In this document: in pieces, positions 19,204-32,716 of the stretch
How the letters are laid out: each line of letters begins with the position of its first letter
Position numbering within the stretch: position 1 is the first letter of the stretch
Source: Nocardioides guangzhouensis
GTDB lineage: Bacteria > Actinomycetota > Actinomycetes > Propionibacteriales > Nocardioidaceae
Length of the DNA: 64,000 nt
Direction of reading: 5' to 3'
NCBI RefSeq assembly: GCF_004519545.1
Contig: NZ_SDKM01000013.1
Span: 1-64,000 of the forward strand
Made by a program: the position numbers and the translations under genes
Notes under the pieces: generated by a model
The model's database searches: none
What the model saw: only the letters and a program-made list of their open reading frames with translations
Told to the model about the DNA's origin: nothing

Positions 19204-20961
19204 TCAGCGGGCGGCCCGGGCCGCGTCGAGCAGCTCGCGGGCGTGGGCAAGGGCGGTGTCGGAGTCCTCCATGCCGGCCAGCATCCGCGACAGCTCGCGG
19301 ACCCGGTCGCCCTCCTCGAGGACGGTCAGCCCCGACGTGGTCACGGTGCCGTCGCTGGACTTGGCGACCACGACGTGCCGGTCGGCGTACGCCGCGACCT
19401 GGGGCAGGTGGGTGACCACCACGACCTGCGCGGACCGGGCGAGGGTGGCCAGCCGGCGGCCGACCTCGACCGCCGCCTTGCCGCCGACGCCGGCGTCGAC
19501 CTCGTCGAAGACGAACGTCGGCACCGAGGTGGTGTCGGCGAGCGACACCTCGAGCGCCAGCATCACGCGGGACAGCTCACCGCCGGAGGCACCCTTGTGC
19601 AGCGCCCGCGGGTCCGCGCCGGTGTTGGCGGCGAGCAGGAACTCGACGTCGTCGACGCCGGACGCGGTGAAGCGCAGCCATCGCTCCCCCACCCGCAGCG
19701 GCGTCCCGGACTCGGGCAGCAGGTCGTCTTCGGCGGGCGGCTCGGCCTCGTGCTGGGTGACCGCCAGGGTCACCCGGGCGTGCGGCATCGCGAGCAGCCC
19801 GAGTTCGGCGGTGACGGCTTCGCCCAGCGCCTCGGCGGCGCGAGTGCGGGCAGCGGTGAGCGCCGCGGCGGTCTCACCGAGCTCGGAGCGCAACCGGGAC
19901 CGCTCCTCGCGCAGCTCGGCCACGCGCTCGTCGGTGTGGTCGAGGGCCAGCAGGCGTTGCGCGGACTGCTCGGACCAGGCGAGCACCTCGTCGATGGTGT
20001 CGCCGTACTTCCGGGTGAGGGCGATCAGCTGTGCCCGCCGCTCGGAGACCGTGGCCAGCCGGGCCGGGTCGGTCTCCAGCCGCGAGGCGTAGGAGGCGAC
20101 GTCGGCGGCCACGTCGGAGAGCAGGTAGCTGACCTCGGCCAGCCGGTCGGCGAGCTCGGCGGCCTCGGTGTCGTGCTCGCGGACGCCCTCGAGGTGGGTC
20201 CGCGCGGCTCCGGTGGCGCCCAGTGCGTCGGGGCCACCGTGCTCGGCCGAGAGCGCCTCCCGGGCGTGCTCGGCCGCGGTGCGCAGGGTGTCGGCGAACC
20301 CGAGCCGCGACTCCTCGGACGCCAGCCGTGCGTCCTCCCCGGGCTCGGGCGAGACCGCCTCGATCTCGTCGAGCCCGAACCGCAGCAGGTCCGCCTCGCG
20401 GGCCCGCTCGCGGGCGGTGGTGACCACCTCGACCAGCTCGGCCTCAGTGGCCTGGAGCCGGCCGTGCAGCCCGGCGTACGTCGCGAGCAGCGCGGCGGTC
20501 TCGTCGCCGCCGAACCTGTCGAGGGCGTCGCGCTGCGCGGCCGGCCGCAGCAGCCGGTGCTGGTCGGACTGGCCGTGCACCGCCACCAGCGGCTCGGCCA
20601 CCTCGGAAAGCTGGGAGGCGGGCACGGAGGCCCCGCCGACAAAGGCGCGCGAGCGGCCCTCGCCGGAGATCGTGCGGGCCAGCAGTACCCGGTCGTCCTC
20701 GGACTCGCCGCCGAGGTCCTCGACCGCGTCGCGGAAGTCGGGCAGCGCGTCGGCGCGCACCACCCCCTCGACCCTCGCCGCCTTGGCGCCGGACCGGACC
20801 GCGCCGGTGTCGGCACGGCCGCCGAGCAGCAGGCCGAGCGCGGTCACCACCATGGTCTTGCCCGCACCGGTCTCACCGGTGATCACGGTCAGGCCGGGGC
20901 CGAGCTCCAGGGTCGAGGAGTCGATGACGCCGAGCGACCGGATCCGGATCTCCTCAAGCAT
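19204..20961 (-). CDS. recN: DNA repair ATPase RecN
   Basis: RecN is an SMC-like ATPase that acts on double-strand breaks. The 585-residue protein has Walker A GETGAGKT (about residue 30), a central pair of long charged, Ala/Leu/Glu-rich helices predicted to form a coiled coil (about residues 160-370), the ABC signature GASGGELSRVMLALEV and Walker B TFVFDEVDAGVGG, followed by VVVVTHLPQVAAYAD. ATG at 20961 overlaps the nadK stop by 8 bp and gives the standard N terminus MLEEIRIRSLGVI. Located in the conserved tlyA-nadK-recN run. Confidence 0.96.
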   Translation of the reverse strand: MLEEIRIRSLGVIDSSTLELGPGLTVITGETGAGKTMVVTALGLLLGGRADTGAVRSGAKAARVEGVVRADALPDFRDAVEDLGGESEDDRVLLARTISGEGRSRAFVGGASVPASQLSEVAEPLVAVHGQSDQHRLLRPAAQRDALDRFGGDETAALLATYAGLHGRLQATEAELVEVVTTARERAREADLLRFGLDEIEAVSPEPGEDARLASEESRLGFADTLRTAAEHAREALSAEHGGPDALGATGAARTHLEGVREHDTEAAELADRLAEVSYLLSDVAADVASYASRLETDPARLATVSERRAQLIALTRKYGDTIDEVLAWSEQSAQRLLALDHTDERVAELREERSRLRSELGETAAALTAARTRAAEALGEAVTAELGLLAMPHARVTLAVTQHEAEPPAEDDLLPESGTPLRVGERWLRFTASGVDDVEFLLAANTGADPRALHKGASGGELSRVMLALEVSLADTTSVPTFVFDEVDAGVGGKAAVEVGRRLATLARSAQVVVVTHLPQVAAYADRHVVVAKSSDGTVTTSGLTVLEEGDRVRELSRMLAGMEDSDTALAHARELLDAARAAR

Positions 20962-21961
20962 TCGCGGCTCCCCTGCTGCCATTCCCGTTGCGACGCCGGC
21001 GCTCGGCGGCGCCTCGCCAGCCCTCGACCGACAGCCCGAACTTCGCGACCAGCCGGTCCGTGAACGGCGCCTCGTGGAGCCGGACCAGGCGCACCGGCGT
21101 CCGGCCGCGGCGTACCTCGATGCGGGCGCCGGGCGGTAGGTCGACGGTGCGCCTGCCGTCCGCCCAGAGCACCCCGGCACCCTCGGTGTCGGCGATCACC
21201 TCGACCGCGAGCACGCTGGTCGGCGCGACCACCATCGGCCGGGCGAACAGCGCGTGCGCGCTCAGCGGCACCATGAGCAGCGCCTCGACACCGGGCCAGA
21301 CGACCGGGCCGCCGGCGCTGAAGTTGTACGCCGTGGAGCCGGTCGGGGTCGCGAAGACCACCCCGTCGCAGCCCCAGCGGGAGAGCGGCCGTCCGTCGAT
21401 CTCGACGACGACCTCGAGCATCCGCTCGCGGGCCGCCTTCTCGACGCTGGCCTCGTTGAGCGCGAAGGTGCTGGCGACCAGCTCCTTGCCCCGGTAGACC
21501 TGCACGTCGACCGTGAGCCGCTCCTCGGCGGTGTAGCGCCGGTCGACGATCGCCTCGATGGTGGACTCGACGGCGTCCGACTCGGCCTCGGCCAGGAAGC
21601 CCACGTGGCCCAGGTTGACGCCGAGGAGGGGGGTGCCGGCCCCGTGCGTCATCTCGGCGGCCCGCAGGATGGTGCCGTCGCCGCCGATCACGACCGCGAG
21701 CTCGCAGCCGTCGGCCGGGTCCGGCCCGGTGGAGGTCCCGCGCTCGTCGACGGTCTCGAGACCGGGCTCGTACGCCGCGGGGTCGACGCCGAGGTCCGCG
21801 GCCTCGCCGGCCAGCAGCCGGACCACGATGCCGTGCGCGGTGAGCGCCTTGCAGAACGCGCGGGCCACCTCACGGGCGTCCTCGCGGCCGGTGTGCGCGA
21901 GCAGCAGCACACGCCGGACCGGCGCGGGCCGGTCCTGGTGGGGTGTGGTCTGCTCGGTCAC
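20954..21961 (-). CDS. nadK: NAD kinase
   Basis: NAD kinase phosphorylates NAD to NADP using ATP or polyphosphate. The 335-residue protein carries the GGDG motif in VIGGDGTILRAAE (about residue 95), GVNLGHVGFLAE, and the second conserved block TPTGSTAYNFSAGGP. GTG at 21961 overlaps the tlyA stop as GTGA. The C-terminal tail is basic (RRRRNGNGSRG) and not conserved. The gene sits between tlyA and recN exactly as in M. tuberculosis (Rv1694-Rv1696). Confidence 0.96.
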   Translation of the reverse strand: MTEQTTPHQDRPAPVRRVLLLAHTGREDAREVARAFCKALTAHGIVVRLLAGEAADLGVDPAAYEPGLETVDERGTSTGPDPADGCELAVVIGGDGTILRAAEMTHGAGTPLLGVNLGHVGFLAEAESDAVESTIEAIVDRRYTAEERLTVDVQVYRGKELVASTFALNEASVEKAARERMLEVVVEIDGRPLSRWGCDGVVFATPTGSTAYNFSAGGPVVWPGVEALLMVPLSAHALFARPMVVAPTSVLAVEVIADTEGAGVLWADGRRTVDLPPGARIEVRRGRTPVRLVRLHEAPFTDRLVAKFGLSVEGWRGAAERRRRNGNGSRGAANA

Positions 21962-22797
21962 GGGTCCACCTTCTCACCCGCCACCCCCAGCCGCGCGGAG
22001 CGCTCCACCTCGGCGGTGATGTCGTCGGCGGTGACGGTGGGCTCGCCGCGGCGCAGCCACAGGAAGAACTCGACGTTGCCGGACGGCCCCGGCAAGGGGC
22101 TGGTGGTCACCGCGACGGCACCCCAGCCCCGCCGGGCCGCCGCGTCCGCGACCGTGGTGACCGCCTCGGCGCGCAACCCGAGGTCGCGGACCACGCCGCC
22201 CTTGCCGACCCGGTCCTTGCCCACCTCGAACTGTGGCTTGACCATGAGCGCGAGGTCTCCGTCGGGTCGGGTGACCCGGAGCAGGGCGTCCAGCACCAGC
22301 TCCAGGCTGATGAACGAGAGGTCGCCGACCACGAGGTCGACGGGACCGCCGATGAGCTCGGCGTCGAGGTCGCGGATGTTCGTGCGGTCGTGCACCCGGA
22401 CCCGCTCGTCCTGCTGGAGCCGCCAGGCCAGCTGGCCGTACCCCACGTCGACCGCCACCACCTCCGCCGCCCCGTTGCGCAGCAGCACGTCGGTGAAGCC
22501 GCCGGTCGAGGCGCCGGCGTCGAGCACCCGCCGGCCGGCGACGATCAGTCCGAGCGGGCCGAACATCGCAAGCGCACCGGCCAGCTTGTGCCCGCCGCGC
22601 GAGACGTAGTCGGGGGTGTCCGGGTCCTCGGCGACCACGATCGCGACGTCCGTGGTGACGCCGGTGGCGGACTTCTGCGCGACGACCCCGGACACCTTCA
22701 CCCGGCCGGCGGCGACCAGCTCGCTGGCGTGCTCGCGGGACCGGGCCAGCCCACGGCGGACCAGCTCCTGGTCGAGGCGGAGACGGCGAGGCGGCAC
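21958..22797 (-). CDS. tlyA: TlyA-family rRNA 2'-O-methyltransferase
   Basis: TlyA methylates ribose 2'-OH in 16S/23S rRNA (the capreomycin-sensitivity methyltransferase in mycobacteria). An S4 domain (RLRLDQELVRRGLARSRE) is followed by a Rossmann methyltransferase core with the SAM motif LDAGASTGGFTDVLL and VDVGYGQLAW. GTG at 22797 is preferred: it gives 279 residues with the S4 domain at the extreme N terminus, as in relatives. GTG at 22869 would add 24 non-conserved residues and overlap the upstream gene by 41 bp. Neither start has a clear ribosome site. The stop overlaps nadK by 4 bp. Confidence 0.9.
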   Translation of the reverse strand: MPPRRLRLDQELVRRGLARSREHASELVAAGRVKVSGVVAQKSATGVTTDVAIVVAEDPDTPDYVSRGGHKLAGALAMFGPLGLIVAGRRVLDAGASTGGFTDVLLRNGAAEVVAVDVGYGQLAWRLQQDERVRVHDRTNIRDLDAELIGGPVDLVVGDLSFISLELVLDALLRVTRPDGDLALMVKPQFEVGKDRVGKGGVVRDLGLRAEAVTTVADAAARRGWGAVAVTTSPLPGPSGNVEFFLWLRRGEPTVTADDITAEVERSARLGVAGEKVDP

Positions 22798-22828
22798 GGG
22801 ACTGAGCGCTGCGTGGGTCCGGGGTCGC

Positions 22829-23176
22829 TCAGCTGCCGTCGGCCGGCGACGCGTCGCCGCCTCCGTCACCGGCCCCGTCCAGGGCGGCCCGGAGCTGCTC
22901 GTGGGCGTGCTCGAAGACCGCGACGTGCTCGGCGACGGGTGCCTCGTCCAGGCCTTCCATGCTGGCCAGCACCGCGTCGACGGTGACGTTGCCGGTGCGC
23001 ACGTGGCCCCCCGGGTCCAGCGACGGCTCGTCGAGGGTCAGGTCGCCCGGGTCGGCGGTGCGCTCGTCGGCGTACTCGTCGACGGGCGGCTCGGCGCCCT
23101 CCCCGAGGGGCCCTTCCACGTCGGTCGCCTCGTCCAGCGGCGCCTCGTCGGCGTGCTCGGGCCAGTCCTCGGTCAT
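22829..23176 (-). CDS. Small conserved acidic protein between HAD phosphatase and tlyA
   Basis: The 115-residue product is strongly acidic. Its second half (TGNVTVDAVLASMEGL, then APVAEHVAVFEHAHEQLRAAL) resembles the short conserved actinobacterial proteins found at this exact place next to tlyA. The PVAEHVAVFE segment is the recognisable core. The first ~55 residues look disordered. No function is known to me. The neighbours in the same direction are the HAD phosphatase (35 bp upstream) and tlyA (about 32 bp downstream). Confidence 0.75.
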   Translation of the reverse strand: MTEDWPEHADEAPLDEATDVEGPLGEGAEPPVDEYADERTADPGDLTLDEPSLDPGGHVRTGNVTVDAVLASMEGLDEAPVAEHVAVFEHAHEQLRAALDGAGDGGGDASPADGS

Positions 23177-23210
23177 GGGCGCAACGCTACCCGCGCCCCG
23201 GCGTGCGCCG

Positions 23211-24212
23211 TCACTCCGGTGGCCGCAGGTCCCCGGTGTCGGCGACCTCGCCGGTCTCGTCGGCGTACCGCCAGGCCGCGGTGACCACCGCCCGCCACCA
23301 GTCGTCGGCCGAGCGACCGTCCCCGTCCACGCAGAGCCGGCCGTCCACGACCGTGGCCCGCCACCCGCCGAGCACCGTCTGAGCGCCGTCGTCCTCCGGG
23401 ACCGGGTGCGCCGTGAAGAGGCCCTCGAGCGTCCGCGACAGGTACGTCGGTCGGTGCTGCCGGTCGGCAGCCGCCAGGTCGGCCAGCCCGGACACGCCGG
23501 TCAGGACGCACAGCGAGTCCACCCCCGCGTTGTGCGCACCCTCGATGTCGGTGTCGAGCCGGTCCCCCACCATCAGCGGGTGGTCGCCGCCCACGCGGCG
23601 TACCGTCTCGTCGAGCAGCGGCCGCTGCGGCTTGCCGGCGACCTCGGGCTCCACCCCGGAGAACTCGCGCAGCATCCGCACCTGCACCCCGTGGCCGGGG
23701 CCGATGCCGTAGTCCGTCGGGATGGTCATGTCGGTGTTGCTGGCCACCCAGGGCAGGCCGTCGCGGATCAGCACCGCGCCCACCATGATGTCGCGCCACA
23801 CCACGTCCGGGCCGTACCCCGTCACCACAGCGGCCGGCTCGTCGTCGCGCGACCCGACCGGCTCCAACCCCTCCTCGACCAGGGCCTCCCGGAGCCCGTC
23901 CCCACCGAGGGTGAAGACCCGCGCCCCGGTTGGCAACCGGTCGGCGAGCAGGTGCGCGGCCGCCTGGGCCGAGGTCACCACGTCGGAGGGCCCGACCTCG
24001 ACACCGAGCCGCACCAGGTGGTCGGCCACCCGCTGCGGGGGCCGCGAGGCGTTGTTGGTGACGAACGCGAGGTGCAGGCCGGCGGTCCGGGCCCGGCGCA
24101 GGTGCTCCGGCGCCCCGTCGACGGCCGCGGCTCCGATGTAGACCACACCGTCGAGGTCGAGCATGGCCAGGTCGTAGCCCGCCAGCAGCGGCTCGGCCGA
24201 CTCCTTCAGCAC
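23211..24212 (-). CDS. HAD-IIA (NagD-like) phosphatase
   Basis: A 333-residue HAD-superfamily subfamily IIA phosphatase. Motif I is MLDLDGVVYIG (two catalytic Asp), motif II FVTNNASRPPQ, and motif IV MVGDRLDTDIEGAHNAG; a C2-type cap lies between. The M. tuberculosis protein at the equivalent locus (Rv1692) is a D,L-glycerol-3-phosphate phosphatase, so that activity is the best guess. The C-terminal ~70 residues ([16 protein letters not shown]) are an extra domain seen in actinobacterial relatives. GTG at 24212 is supported by GGAGG five bases upstream. It is divergent from the DUF1015 gene, with 41 bp between starts. Confidence 0.9.
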   Translation of the reverse strand: MLKESAEPLLAGYDLAMLDLDGVVYIGAAAVDGAPEHLRRARTAGLHLAFVTNNASRPPQRVADHLVRLGVEVGPSDVVTSAQAAAHLLADRLPTGARVFTLGGDGLREALVEEGLEPVGSRDDEPAAVVTGYGPDVVWRDIMVGAVLIRDGLPWVASNTDMTIPTDYGIGPGHGVQVRMLREFSGVEPEVAGKPQRPLLDETVRRVGGDHPLMVGDRLDTDIEGAHNAGVDSLCVLTGVSGLADLAAADRQHRPTYLSRTLEGLFTAHPVPEDDGAQTVLGGWRATVVDGRLCVDGDGRSADDWWRAVVTAAWRYADETGEVADTGDLRPPE

Positions 24213-24240
24213 CGCGTCCTCCGCTCCGGGGCCCTACCCC

Positions 24241-24253
24241 TACGATTCACCGA
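24241..24253 (+). promoter_or_regulatory. -10 element for a probable leaderless transcript
   Basis: TACGAT (24241-24246, TANNNT type) ends 7 nt before the ATG at 24254, which is the spacing expected if transcription begins at the start codon. No Shine-Dalgarno sequence is present upstream of that ATG, consistent with leaderless initiation. Confidence 0.5.
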
Positions 24254-25339
24254 ATGGAGACGACGTCGGCGACCGGGAGCAGGTTCGCGCTCGAGCCGTT
24301 CCGGGCGCTCCGCCTGGCCGACAGCTATGTCGGCGACCCGATCTCGCACCGCGTCTTCGCCCGACCCTACCGATCGGTCCCCGGCCGGCTGCGCGACTGG
24401 CGGCGCAAGCGTCACCTGCGGGTGGACCCGCAGCCGGCGCTCTACCTGCACGAGTACACCTCCGCCGGGGTCTCCATCCGCGGCATCGTGGCCACGCTGG
24501 ACCTCGCCGCCTCGGCGGACCGGGTCTTCGCGCACGAGGCGGTGCACGCCGACCAGGTCGTCGAGCTGGCGAACCGCATGACCGAGATGTCGCTCAACCC
24601 GGCGCCGATCCTGCTCATGCACCAGGGACCCGAGTCGGTGCGGACCACGCTCCGGGCGACCGCCCGCACCGCCCCTGCCCTCACCTACACCGACCGGGCC
24701 GGGCAGCTGCAACGGATCTGGCGGATCACGGACCCGGCCACCCGCGACGGCCTGGTCGAGTCCCTCGCCGACGTCCGCGCGGTGATCGCCGACGGGCACC
24801 ACCGGTACGCCGCGGCCACCCGCCTGCGGGCCGAGCACCCCGGCACCGGCTGGGACCGGACGTTGGTGATGCTGATCGACCAGGCGGACACGCCGCTCCA
24901 GCTGTGCGCCATCCACCGCTCGATCCCCCGGCTCACGTTCACCACGATCGAGAAGGCGGCGGCCGCGCGCGGCGACGACTTCCGGCGGCACGAGTCCAGC
25001 CACGACGCGCTGGCCGAGCTCGAGACCGCCATCGTGCTGCACGACGGGCACCACTGGGCCACGCTGCGCCCGACACCGCCTTCACCGCTGCTGGTGACCG
25101 CACTGCACGAGTCGCTGCTCCCCGCCTGGCAGGTGCGCGAGGACCAGCTGCAGTTCCACCACACCGCCGCCGAGGCACTGGCCCGGGCGGGGCAGGGGGT
25201 CTGCGTGCTGCTGCCGGCGCCGACGTTCGAGCAGGTGGCCGCCTCGGCACGCTCGGGTCAGCTGCTCCCCCAGAAGGCCACCTCCTTCCAGCCGAAGCCG
25301 CACGTCGGCGTGCTCATGCGGGATCTGCGCGACGGATGA
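24254..25339 (+). CDS. DUF1015-family protein (possible small-molecule kinase)
   Basis: A 361-residue DUF1015 protein. Family marks are the N-terminal FEPFRALRL-like segment, AVIADGHHRYAAATRLR (about residues 176-192) and the end segment LPQKATSFQPKPHVGVLM, where an archaeal-type relative is an ADP-dependent serine kinase. Whether this bacterial branch phosphorylates serine is unknown. It is the only plus-strand gene between 6.1 kb and 34 kb, divergent from the HAD phosphatase. Its 3' end overlaps the 3' end of the SSB-like gene by 26 bp (25314-25339), a convergent overlap with no terminator hairpin visible between them. Confidence 0.87.
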   Translation: METTSATGSRFALEPFRALRLADSYVGDPISHRVFARPYRSVPGRLRDWRRKRHLRVDPQPALYLHEYTSAGVSIRGIVATLDLAASADRVFAHEAVHADQVVELANRMTEMSLNPAPILLMHQGPESVRTTLRATARTAPALTYTDRAGQLQRIWRITDPATRDGLVESLADVRAVIADGHHRYAAATRLRAEHPGTGWDRTLVMLIDQADTPLQLCAIHRSIPRLTFTTIEKAAAARGDDFRRHESSHDALAELETAIVLHDGHHWATLRPTPPSPLLVTALHESLLPAWQVREDQLQFHHTAAEALARAGQGVCVLLPAPTFEQVAASARSGQLLPQKATSFQPKPHVGVLMRDLRDG

Positions 25340-25637
25340 GACGGCCCGAGCGGGCCTCGACCTCCACCCGGGACGTGGCCGAGCCGGCGACCCGGTAGAA
25401 GCGGCGCCGCAGCGCGCCCTGGACCTCCACCACGTCGCCGGAGCCCCAGGCCGCCACGGAGCGGCGCAGCCGGCCGCCCCAGACAGCGCAGTCGATCCAG
25501 TCGACGCCCTTGCGGTCGCCCTCCTCACGGGGTACCACGATGCGCAGCACCCAGACGGCATCGCCGCTGGGCAGCACCTTCTCCTCCGGATCCCGGGAGA
25601 GCCGGCCCTGCAGACAGACCTCGTTGGTCACGGTCAT
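25314..25637 (-). CDS. Single-stranded DNA-binding protein-like OB-fold protein
   Basis: A 107-residue single OB-fold protein in the SSB family: NEVCLQGRLSRDPEEKVLPSG, VLRIVVPREE, DWIDCAVWGGRLRRSVAAW and GDVVEVQGALRRRFYR follow the SSB strand order. It lacks the acidic, Gly-rich C-terminal tail of housekeeping SSB, so it is a short accessory paralogue. The start could be ATG 25637 or the in-frame GTG 25631; GGAGG lies 2 nt before the former and 8 nt before the latter, and the spacing favours GTG. The C-terminal end is Arg-rich. Its coding region overlaps the convergent DUF1015 gene by 26 bp. Confidence 0.82.
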   Translation of the reverse strand: MTVTNEVCLQGRLSRDPEEKVLPSGDAVWVLRIVVPREEGDRKGVDWIDCAVWGGRLRRSVAAWGSGDVVEVQGALRRRFYRVAGSATSRVEVEARSGRLIRRADPA

Positions 25638-25758
25638 CACCTCCGCCACCGAGGTTCCCGGCCACCGGTGACGGACCGGCCCCACCGGCGGTCCCCGCTG
25701 TGGACAACGCGCCCGGGAGACCCGCCTGTGGACGGAAACCGGGCCCGGGCAGGCGGCG

Positions 25759-26733
25759 TCAGCCCAGCGACTTCTCCAGGTCCGCGGCGCGAGCCCCGGC
25801 GTCGGTGATCTCCTCGCCGTCGATCGCCTCGGTGCGGTGGAACCACTCGAGGGCGTCCTCGGGGCGGCCGGCGGCGAGCAGCGTGTCCGCGTAGGCGTAC
25901 CGCAGGCGCACCACCCACGACGCACGGCTCTTGCTGTTGAGCGGCGCGTGCTCGAGGGTGCGCAGCGCGGCGTCGAACTCACCGAGGTCGCGCCGCGCGC
26001 CGGCCTCCACGATCGTCATCTCCGCCTTCGCCTCGGGGGCGAAGTTCGCGACCGCCGGGCTCTTGGCCAGGGTGAGCGCCCGCTCGGGGCGGCCGAGGGC
26101 GCGCTCGCAGTCGGCCATGATCGGCAGGTACGCCGTCGCGCCGTTCATCCGCTTCGCGGCCCGGAGCTCCGACAGCGCCTCGGCGTACTCGCCGGCCGCG
26201 TAGGCGGCCTCCCCGCAGGCCTCGCGGACCACGGCCAGCCGCGCGGCCCGGGCCCGGGCAGCCAGGGTGTGCTGGTAGGCCGTCTTCGGGTCCTCGTCGA
26301 TGAGCATGCCCGCAGCGGCCAGGTGCCGCGCCACGCGGGCCGCCAGCTTCTCGGGCAGGCCCTTCAGCTGGGCGGTCACCGAACGGTCGAGCTCCTTGCC
26401 GGTGATCTCCTCGGGGATCGGCGGGCCGTCGTAGCGGGCCTGCTCCTCGGTACGGGCCCGCCGGTCGTCCTGGGGACGGCGCCAGTCGTCCTTGCGGCCC
26501 GGGCGGCCGCCGCCACTGCGGGCCGGCTTGCCGGCGGCGCCGCGTCCCGCGGCGCCCTTGCCGGCGTCCCGGTCGGCGTCACGGCCGGCGTCACGACCCT
26601 TGCCCGGCTCACGTCGGGTGTCCTTGCCGGCGCGCTGGTCTGGACGCCCACCGCGGGTCGGGCGGCCCTGCCCACCCTCGGGGCGGCCACCCTGCGAACG
26701 GCCCTCGCGACCGGGGCGGTTCTGGTCTGCCAT
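25759..26733 (-). CDS. Tetratricopeptide-like protein with RG-rich disordered N terminus
   Basis: A 324-residue protein whose first ~95 residues are an arginine/glycine/aspartate-rich low-complexity tail (GRDAGRDADRDAGKGAAGRG). The rest is helical with TPR-like repeats (AAYAAGEYAEALSELRAAK, CERALGRPERALTLAKS, YADTLLAAGRPEDALEWFHR). It corresponds in position to Rv1691 beside the HAD phosphatase block. The RG-rich tail suggests RNA or ribosome contact, but this is inference. ATG at 26733 has AGAGGG seven bases upstream. It starts only 40 bp past the rRNA terminator, so readthrough transcription is possible. About 120 bp without a gene separates it from the SSB-like gene. Confidence 0.8.
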   Translation of the reverse strand: MADQNRPGREGRSQGGRPEGGQGRPTRGGRPDQRAGKDTRREPGKGRDAGRDADRDAGKGAAGRGAAGKPARSGGGRPGRKDDWRRPQDDRRARTEEQARYDGPPIPEEITGKELDRSVTAQLKGLPEKLAARVARHLAAAGMLIDEDPKTAYQHTLAARARAARLAVVREACGEAAYAAGEYAEALSELRAAKRMNGATAYLPIMADCERALGRPERALTLAKSPAVANFAPEAKAEMTIVEAGARRDLGEFDAALRTLEHAPLNSKSRASWVVRLRYAYADTLLAAGRPEDALEWFHRTEAIDGEEITDAGARAADLEKSLG

Positions 26734-26767
26734 GACGGATCCCTCTTCGACGACGAAACTATCGGAC

Positions 26768-26804
26768 AAAAGCGTAGAGGCCACCTCAATGAGGTGGCCT
26801 CTAC
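26768..26804 (-). terminator. rRNA operon terminator
   Basis: GTAGAGGCCACCTCA (26774-26788) and TGAGGTGGCCTCTAC (26790-26804) are an exact 15-bp inverted repeat separated by one base. They lie just downstream of the 5S gene on the minus strand. The hairpin is followed by GC and then TTTT, the arrangement of an intrinsic terminator. Confidence 0.9.
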
Positions 26805-26815
26805 GAAAGTAATGT

Positions 26816-26932
26816 CCGGCGACGTCCTACTCTCCCACAACCTCCCGGTTGCAGTACCATCGGCGCTGAAAGGCTTAACTTCCGGGTTCGGAATGGAGCC
26901 GGGTGTTTCCCTTTCGCTATGGCCGCCGAAAC
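26816..26932 (-). rRNA. rrf: 5S ribosomal RNA
   Basis: Read on the minus strand the ~117-nt sequence begins GTTTCGGCGGCCATAGCG and ends GAGTAGGACGTCGCCGGAC, the typical ends of actinobacterial 5S rRNA, which pair with each other. It is the last gene of the rRNA operon, about 90 nt after the 23S 3' end and 12 nt before the terminator hairpin. End positions are accurate to a few bases. Confidence 0.93.
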
Positions 26933-27023
26933 TCTATGGAGTTAGATCAACCAACTCAAAGTCTTCGTGACTTTCGAATCGGTTCCCGACCGTAACTCGG
27001 GAACCACACAGTGGACGCGCAAC

Positions 27024-31990
<4,967 letters not shown>

Positions 31991-32250
31991 AGTTTTGCGA
32001 CGCCCACCGAGGCGGACGTCAAACTCAATGAGATGTCCTGGCAAGAGACCGAATCACTGACAATGAGTTGTCAGAATCATCGTTTCTTACCAAAGGAACC
32101 GTTCGACCTCGTCGAGCTCCCGAAGGAGGCTCACCTCGGTCGGACGGGTATCAAACTAATTCGTCGACTTTTGGCACACTGTTGAGTTCTCAAGGATCAA
32201 GCGCGCACCGCAGTCAGGCCTCTCGGCCGTTCCGTGGGGCAACCTGGTCA
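31991..32250 (-). other. rRNA operon leader
   Basis: About 260 nt between the proximal promoter and the 16S gene. Visible on the minus strand are the processing/antitermination-type motif CTTGAGAACTCAACAGTGTG near 32190, a perfect stem CTGACAA-ctca-TTGTCAG near 32065, and an ACGTCCGCC/GGTGGGCGT stem just before the 16S. No protein-coding frame is credible here. Confidence 0.65.
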
Positions 32251-32279
32251 AACTTACCGGTCTGTCTCGGGGCTGTCAA
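32251..32279 (-). promoter_or_regulatory. rRNA promoter, proximal
   Basis: On the minus strand TTGACA (32279-32274) is followed after 17 nt by TAAGTT (32256-32251), a strong housekeeping-sigma promoter with consensus -35. It is about 260 bp before the 16S gene and lies in copy 1 of the duplicated block. Confidence 0.8.
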
Positions 32280-32451
32280 TTTGGCCCTTCGCCTTCCCGG
32301 CCCCCGCGCAGCCCGCTCCGATCGAGTCCTTGGTGGCGGCCTCTGGCGCGCTCACGTCCAGCCTCGAGGAGGTGGGTGTCGGGGTGAGTCTCCGGAGCCG
32401 GAGGCCCGGCCTTCTGGCCGTTCCGTCCCGCCGCTCCCGGCGACTCGGTGA

Positions 32452-32481
32452 AACTTACCGGGCTGGCTTCGGGCCTGTCAA
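32452..32481 (-). promoter_or_regulatory. rRNA promoter, middle
   Basis: On the minus strand TTGACA (32481-32476), 18 nt, TAAGTT (32457-32452). It is the same element as the proximal promoter, 201 bp further upstream in copy 2 of the duplicated block, with flanks AATTGACAGG and CCGGTAAGTTTCACC. Confidence 0.8.
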
Positions 32482-32657
32482 TTTGGCCCTTCGCGCTGCC
32501 GGGTCCCGCGCAGCCCGCTTCACTCGAGTCCGTTGGTGGCCGCATCGTGGCGCGCACACGTCCAGCCTCGAAGAGGTGGTTGCCCTGGGGTGGTCTTCCG
32601 GGGCCGGAGGCCCGGCCTCCTGGCCGTTCCTTCCCGCCGCACCCGGCGACAGGAAGA

Positions 32658-32686
32658 ACATTATGCGAGGCCCTGGGGTCGCGCAA
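32658..32686 (-). promoter_or_regulatory. Possible third, distal rRNA promoter
   Basis: On the minus strand TTGCGC (32686-32681), 17 nt, TAATGT (32663-32658). It sits at the place where a third repeat would begin (the flanking cacccggcgacagg matches the ends of the other copies), 206 bp beyond the middle promoter. The -35 is poorer than in the other two. Confidence 0.5.
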
Positions 32687-32716
32687 ATCCAGATGAGGTG
32701 ACCCCGGCCACAAGCA

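Larger units (their letters stand above)
32250..32653. repeat. Tandem duplication of a ~200-bp promoter block
   Basis: Copy 1 (about 32250-32450) and copy 2 (about 32451-32653) align end to end with roughly 80-85% identity by eye. Shared landmarks are aaacttaccgg, ctgtcaatttggcccttcg, cccgcgcagcccgct, cgagtcc, acgtccagcctcga, ggaggcccggcc and ctggccgttcc. Each copy begins with one rRNA promoter reading out on the minus strand. Frames that appear across it are artefacts of the composition. Confidence 0.8.

Noticed and set aside
32250..32653. Repeat array resembling CRISPR
   Set aside because: Only two ~200-bp diverged copies containing promoters; no short identical repeats with unique spacers and no cas genes.
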